Origin: Anaerolineales bacterium HSG25
Lineage (GTDB): Bacteria > Chloroflexota > Anaerolineae > 4572-78 > J111
Length of the DNA stretch: 64,000 nt
Assembly (NCBI GenBank): GCA_030377865.1
Contig: JAUCGA010000022.1
Coordinates: 1 to 64,000 of the forward strand
Direction: 5' to 3'
In this document: positions 61,166-64,000 of the stretch, in pieces
How positions within the stretch are numbered: position 1 is the stretch's first letter
Layout of the letters: each line of letters starts with the position of its first letter
Notes under the pieces: model-generated
Told to the model about the DNA's origin: nothing
Seen by the model: the letters and a program-made list of their open reading frames with translations, nothing else
Databases searched by the model: none
Program-made: the position numbers and the translations under genes

Positions 61166-61225
61166 ATTGAGATGGCGAAAAACTAATGACACTAACAAAA
61201 TCACAAGAATTAATGGGATGATTTG

Positions 61226-61264
61226 AAAAAAAAAGGGCGATTGTACAAATTGCACATTCGCCCT
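61226..61264 (-). terminator. intrinsic terminator of clpC
   Basis: On the minus strand AGGGCGAATGTGCAA pairs with TTGTACAATCGCCCT (one mismatched pair) and is followed by ten T residues. Confidence 0.9.
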
Positions 61265-61409
61265 ATAACTATAACGGAGCAACAACCCTAACCAATATCA
61301 GTCTTGTAAAAGGTTAGGTTAATAAAACAATATATACAACTCGAAAACTAATTAATTCCAGCTATGTTAGCATACAAGCCTCGATTTGTCAAAGGGTTAG
61401 CAAAACGCC

Positions 61410-63896
61410 CTACTTATCTATCGATACACTGACCGGCATCTCGACCACCAACTCATCCTCTTTGGTAAAGAACAAACCATCCTCGCCATTGTAATCAACA
61501 ATCACGGCATCACCATCACCAAATGCTTTTTCGAGCAGTTTAACCGACAGTGGTGATTCGACCTGTTTCTGCAACGTGCGTCGGAGTGGACGAGCGCCAA
61601 ATGCGGGGTCGTATCCCTGTTCTGCCAGCCATTCACGGGCGGCAGGAGTTAGCTTAATCGTGATGCCATGCTCGGCTAGTCGTTTTGACATCTCTTGCAT
61701 TTGCAAGTCAACAATTTGGGTCACTTGTTCTTTGGTCAGAGTATGGAAGATGATAATCTCATCGATACGATTCAAAAACTCAGGCCGGAAATGTTTGCGT
61801 AAAGCATCCTGAATATCACCTTTTAGGCGGGTATCATTGAAGGTGCCTAAGTCACCCTGTTGACGGAAACCTATCGTGCCCCCCTTATGCCCAAAGGTCG
61901 TACCCAAGTTACTGGTCATAATGATGACGGTGTTGCTGAAATCGACCATGCGCCCATGCCCATCAGTCAGACGACCATCCTCCAGAATTTGGAGCAGAGA
62001 GTTCCAGACATCGGGATGAGCCTTTTCGATTTCATCAAACAGTACCACTTGGTACGGGCGACGGCGAACCGCCTCGGTTAACTGACCACCATCGTCATAG
62101 CCAACATACCCCGGAGGCGCACCAAACAAACGACTCGTCGTATGGGCTTCTCTATATTCGCTCATGTCGATACGGAGTAGCGCGTCCTCATCGTCAAACA
62201 AAAAGGCGGCCAATGCTTTTGCCAACTCGGTCTTGCCGACTCCAGAGCTACCCAAGAATAGGAAACTACCAGAGGGGCGACGCGGGTTTCGCAAGCCAGA
62301 CCGCGCCCGGCGGATGGCATCGCTGATGGCACTGATTCCCTCATCTTGCCCGATAATTCTTTCGTGTAACGCATCTTCCATGCGGAGGAGTTTTTGAGCC
62401 TCGGTTTGGAGCATGTCTTGCAGAGGAATCCCTGTCCAATTAGCAATAACCTCGGCAATATCGCTCTCTTTCACCACTTCGTCGAGATTTTTCTCCTCGC
62501 GCCATTTGCCGTATTCAGTTTGGAACTCACCCTCAAGTCGAAGACGCTCGGCTTTCAGTTGAGCCGCTTGTTCCCAATCTTGACGCTGTCCAGCTTCAAT
62601 CTCTTCCGCCTGAGTTTTGGTCAGTTCTTTCTTTTTCTTTTTCAAGCCATCCGGCATGGAAAAGATCGCTACTCGAAGTTTACTAGCCGCTTCATCAATC
62701 AGGTCGATGGCTTTATCGGGCAGGTTGCGGTCATTCACATAGCGGTGCGACAAACGAGCCGCGGCTTTGATAGCCTCGTCGGTATAGGTGACATCATGAT
62801 GCTCCTCGTACCGATATTTTAGGCCATGCAACATCTCAATCGCCAAGTCAACATTGGGTTCGCTCACGAAAACCGACGAGAAACGCCGCTCCAAAGCAGG
62901 GTCTTTTTCGATATATTTGCGGAATTCGTCGAGTGTGGTTGCGCCGACACAGCGTAGCTCGCCACGAGCTAGAGCCGGTTTCATCATGTTACCCGCATCA
63001 ACCGCACCCTGCGCCGCACCCGCCCCGACCACGGTGTGTAACTCATCAATAAAGAGGATGATTTCACCCTTGGCTTTCTGAATCTCTTCGATGGCATTTT
63101 TCAACCGTTCCTCAAATTCGCCCCGAAACCGAGAACCGGCGATCATGGCTCCAATATCTAGGCTAACCACGCGAGTACCCATCAAAATTTCGGGGACATC
63201 ATCATCAGCAATTTTCTGAGCCAATCCTTCAACAATGGCCGTTTTACCGACCCCTGCTTCACCAATCAATACCGGATTATTTTTCGTCCGCCGCGATAGG
63301 ACTTGAATGAGACGTAGAATCTCATGGTCACGCCCAATCACCGGATCAAGTTTTCCTTCGGTAGCCATTTGAGTTAGGTTACGGCTATATTTGTCTAGGG
63401 TACGGAAACGGACTTCGGAGCTTGGCCCCTCGACCTTTTCGCCACCTCGCAAATTCTCGACCGCATCGGCAATTTTAGCTTTAGTTAGGCCGACATGTTG
63501 CAAAAGCCGAGCGCTTGGGGTGCCTTTTTCGCTACAGACTGCCAGAAAAATATGCTCGGTAGAGATGTAATCATCCTGCATATTCTTGGCCTCTTCTTGC
63601 GCGTTATCTAGGGCACGTTTTAAGCGGGGCGTGATGTAAACTTGCCCCACGGCCATGTTCGACATGCTCCCCACTTTGGGAGTAGCCGATAATATCTGAT
63701 CCAGCCGATCCATGAGCATCTCAGAATCGACTTTCAGATGTTCGACAATTTCAACAATTAAGCCGTCTGGTTGTTCAAGTAAGGCTAAAAAAAGGTGTTC
63801 GGTATCGGCTTGTGAATGTTGGTAGCGCTGTAAAATCTCATAGGCGCGCATGGCCGCGTCTTGTGCGCGCTCAGTAAATTTATCAAATCGCATCAT
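61410..63896 (-). CDS. clpC: ATP-dependent Clp protease ATPase subunit ClpC
   Basis: An 828-residue HSP100 unfoldase that feeds substrates to ClpP. N-terminal double Clp-N domain ([19 protein letters not shown]; residues 1-145), AAA1 with [18 protein letters not shown] and [14 protein letters not shown], a middle M-domain with a UVR-like stretch ([20 protein letters not shown]), AAA2 with [16 protein letters not shown] and [20 protein letters not shown], and the ClpP-contact loop IGFRQQG. Arg fingers are in place. AAGGAAAC lies 12-13 bases before the ATG. No mcsA/mcsB/ctsR operon is seen upstream within the window. It has its own terminator. Confidence 0.97.
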   Translation of the reverse strand: MMRFDKFTERAQDAAMRAYEILQRYQHSQADTEHLFLALLEQPDGLIVEIVEHLKVDSEMLMDRLDQILSATPKVGSMSNMAVGQVYITPRLKRALDNAQEEAKNMQDDYISTEHIFLAVCSEKGTPSARLLQHVGLTKAKIADAVENLRGGEKVEGPSSEVRFRTLDKYSRNLTQMATEGKLDPVIGRDHEILRLIQVLSRRTKNNPVLIGEAGVGKTAIVEGLAQKIADDDVPEILMGTRVVSLDIGAMIAGSRFRGEFEERLKNAIEEIQKAKGEIILFIDELHTVVGAGAAQGAVDAGNMMKPALARGELRCVGATTLDEFRKYIEKDPALERRFSSVFVSEPNVDLAIEMLHGLKYRYEEHHDVTYTDEAIKAAARLSHRYVNDRNLPDKAIDLIDEAASKLRVAIFSMPDGLKKKKKELTKTQAEEIEAGQRQDWEQAAQLKAERLRLEGEFQTEYGKWREEKNLDEVVKESDIAEVIANWTGIPLQDMLQTEAQKLLRMEDALHERIIGQDEGISAISDAIRRARSGLRNPRRPSGSFLFLGSSGVGKTELAKALAAFLFDDEDALLRIDMSEYREAHTTSRLFGAPPGYVGYDDGGQLTEAVRRRPYQVVLFDEIEKAHPDVWNSLLQILEDGRLTDGHGRMVDFSNTVIIMTSNLGTTFGHKGGTIGFRQQGDLGTFNDTRLKGDIQDALRKHFRPEFLNRIDEIIIFHTLTKEQVTQIVDLQMQEMSKRLAEHGITIKLTPAAREWLAEQGYDPAFGARPLRRTLQKQVESPLSVKLLEKAFGDGDAVIVDYNGEDGLFFTKEDELVVEMPVSVSIDK

Positions 63897-63942
63897 AATA
63901 GGTATCGTTTCCTTAGGTCAGTTACAATGTCAAATGAGTTCA

Positions 63943-64000
63943 AGAATGAGATTTTTTTAACTTGTGCATAAAACCACTGATTGAAATCAGTGTCTTAAAC
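63943..64000. repeat. GH-family long element, cut by the window edge
   Basis: GAATGAGATTTTTTTAACTTG followed by the first hairpin with changed arms: ACTGATT / AATCAGT instead of GCTGATT / AATCAGC. It lies 47 bp upstream of the clpC start. Confidence 0.65.

Noticed and set aside
4445-64000. Recurrent palindromic repeats as a possible CRISPR array
   Set aside because: Copies are dispersed and in both orientations, have inverted-repeat ends and target duplications, and are not separated by regular unique spacers; no cas genes are seen.
1-64000. A complete IS element or prophage carrying the transposase for the repeat families
   Set aside because: No transposase, integrase or phage structural motif was found in any frame examined; all repeats here are non-autonomous.

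Overview
ORGANISM. The window looks like chromosomal DNA of a free-living, moderately AT-rich bacterium, most likely a member of the Chloroflexota (Anaerolineae-like). This is inferred from gene content: a multi-GAF histidine kinase with a membrane sensor, an FHA/winged-helix regulator, a GH3-like protein with a Pro/Thr stalk, an orphan XPB-type helicase-associated protein, and Uma2 and AAA/PD-(D/E)XK (DUF1703) proteins. No rRNA, CRISPR array, prophage or transposase gene is visible. About three quarters of the window is coding.

LAYOUT. 0-16 kb (mostly +): giant sensor kinase, WD40 lipoprotein, small ORF plus pdxS, Uma2 protein, LysM 5'-nucleotidase, aldo/keto reductase, PAP2-like membrane protein, YchF GTPase plus pdxH. 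16-23 kb: FHA-wHTH regulator and Ser/Thr kinase (divergent), GH3-like surface protein, uridine kinase. 24-31 kb: coiled-coil protein, YkvA-type protein, XPB-type protein, FetB-like permease, a broken YhcG-type nuclease, AI-2E-type exporter. 32-36 kb: ArsC, GyrI-like protein, L,D-transpeptidase plus rhodanese, tRNA-Glu. 36-43.5 kb: PLP enzymes (MalY/PatB type, large group II decarboxylase, truncated threonine dehydratase, threonine aldolase) and a cyclic-nucleotide-binding protein. 43.8-51.5 kb: dCTP deaminase, Glu dehydrogenase, TPR membrane protein, thioesterase, CsoR/CstR-type repressor, thioredoxin, GT-C-like membrane protein. 51.9-64 kb (all -): three orphan Nuo/Mrp-type membrane subunits, RlmB-type methyltransferase, AAA/PD-(D/E)XK protein, PIN-TRAM protein plus cysS, clpC.

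INTERGENIC DNA. The outstanding feature is that nearly every gap is packed with short palindromic elements. I name the families by their ends: A (GGCAnTTCC ends, 3-bp TNA duplication), B (91 bp, GTAA ends, 8-bp duplication), C (about 100 bp, GGCA ends, TNA duplication), D (about 140-160 bp, CArAAGTTT ends, 6-7-bp duplication), E (GTTCGG or TGGTCA ends with a GCAAAAGC hairpin), F (GGCyATGGTCTTCG ends), GH (GGAATG ends), I (GATGTTCAGATAAA ends), J (GTTAAATAAGT or CTAAGTA ends), L (TATACT ends), M (ACAAAA-type ends), P (about 139 bp, GGTTCTCTGG ends, 8-bp duplication) and K (a direct repeat of hairpins). Several are nested in one another, one splits a former nuclease gene, and at least six genes end exactly where an element begins. 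The same hairpin 'cargo' occurs inside different inverted-repeat 'shells'. I consider this modular system, and its habit of landing on stop codons, the most novel content of the window.

REGULATION seen directly: a consensus promoter with a CsoR/CstR-type operator in front of thioredoxin; three genes whose -10 box lies 6-8 bases before the start codon (leaderless mRNAs); a promoter and hairpin leader before pdxS; and several intrinsic terminators.
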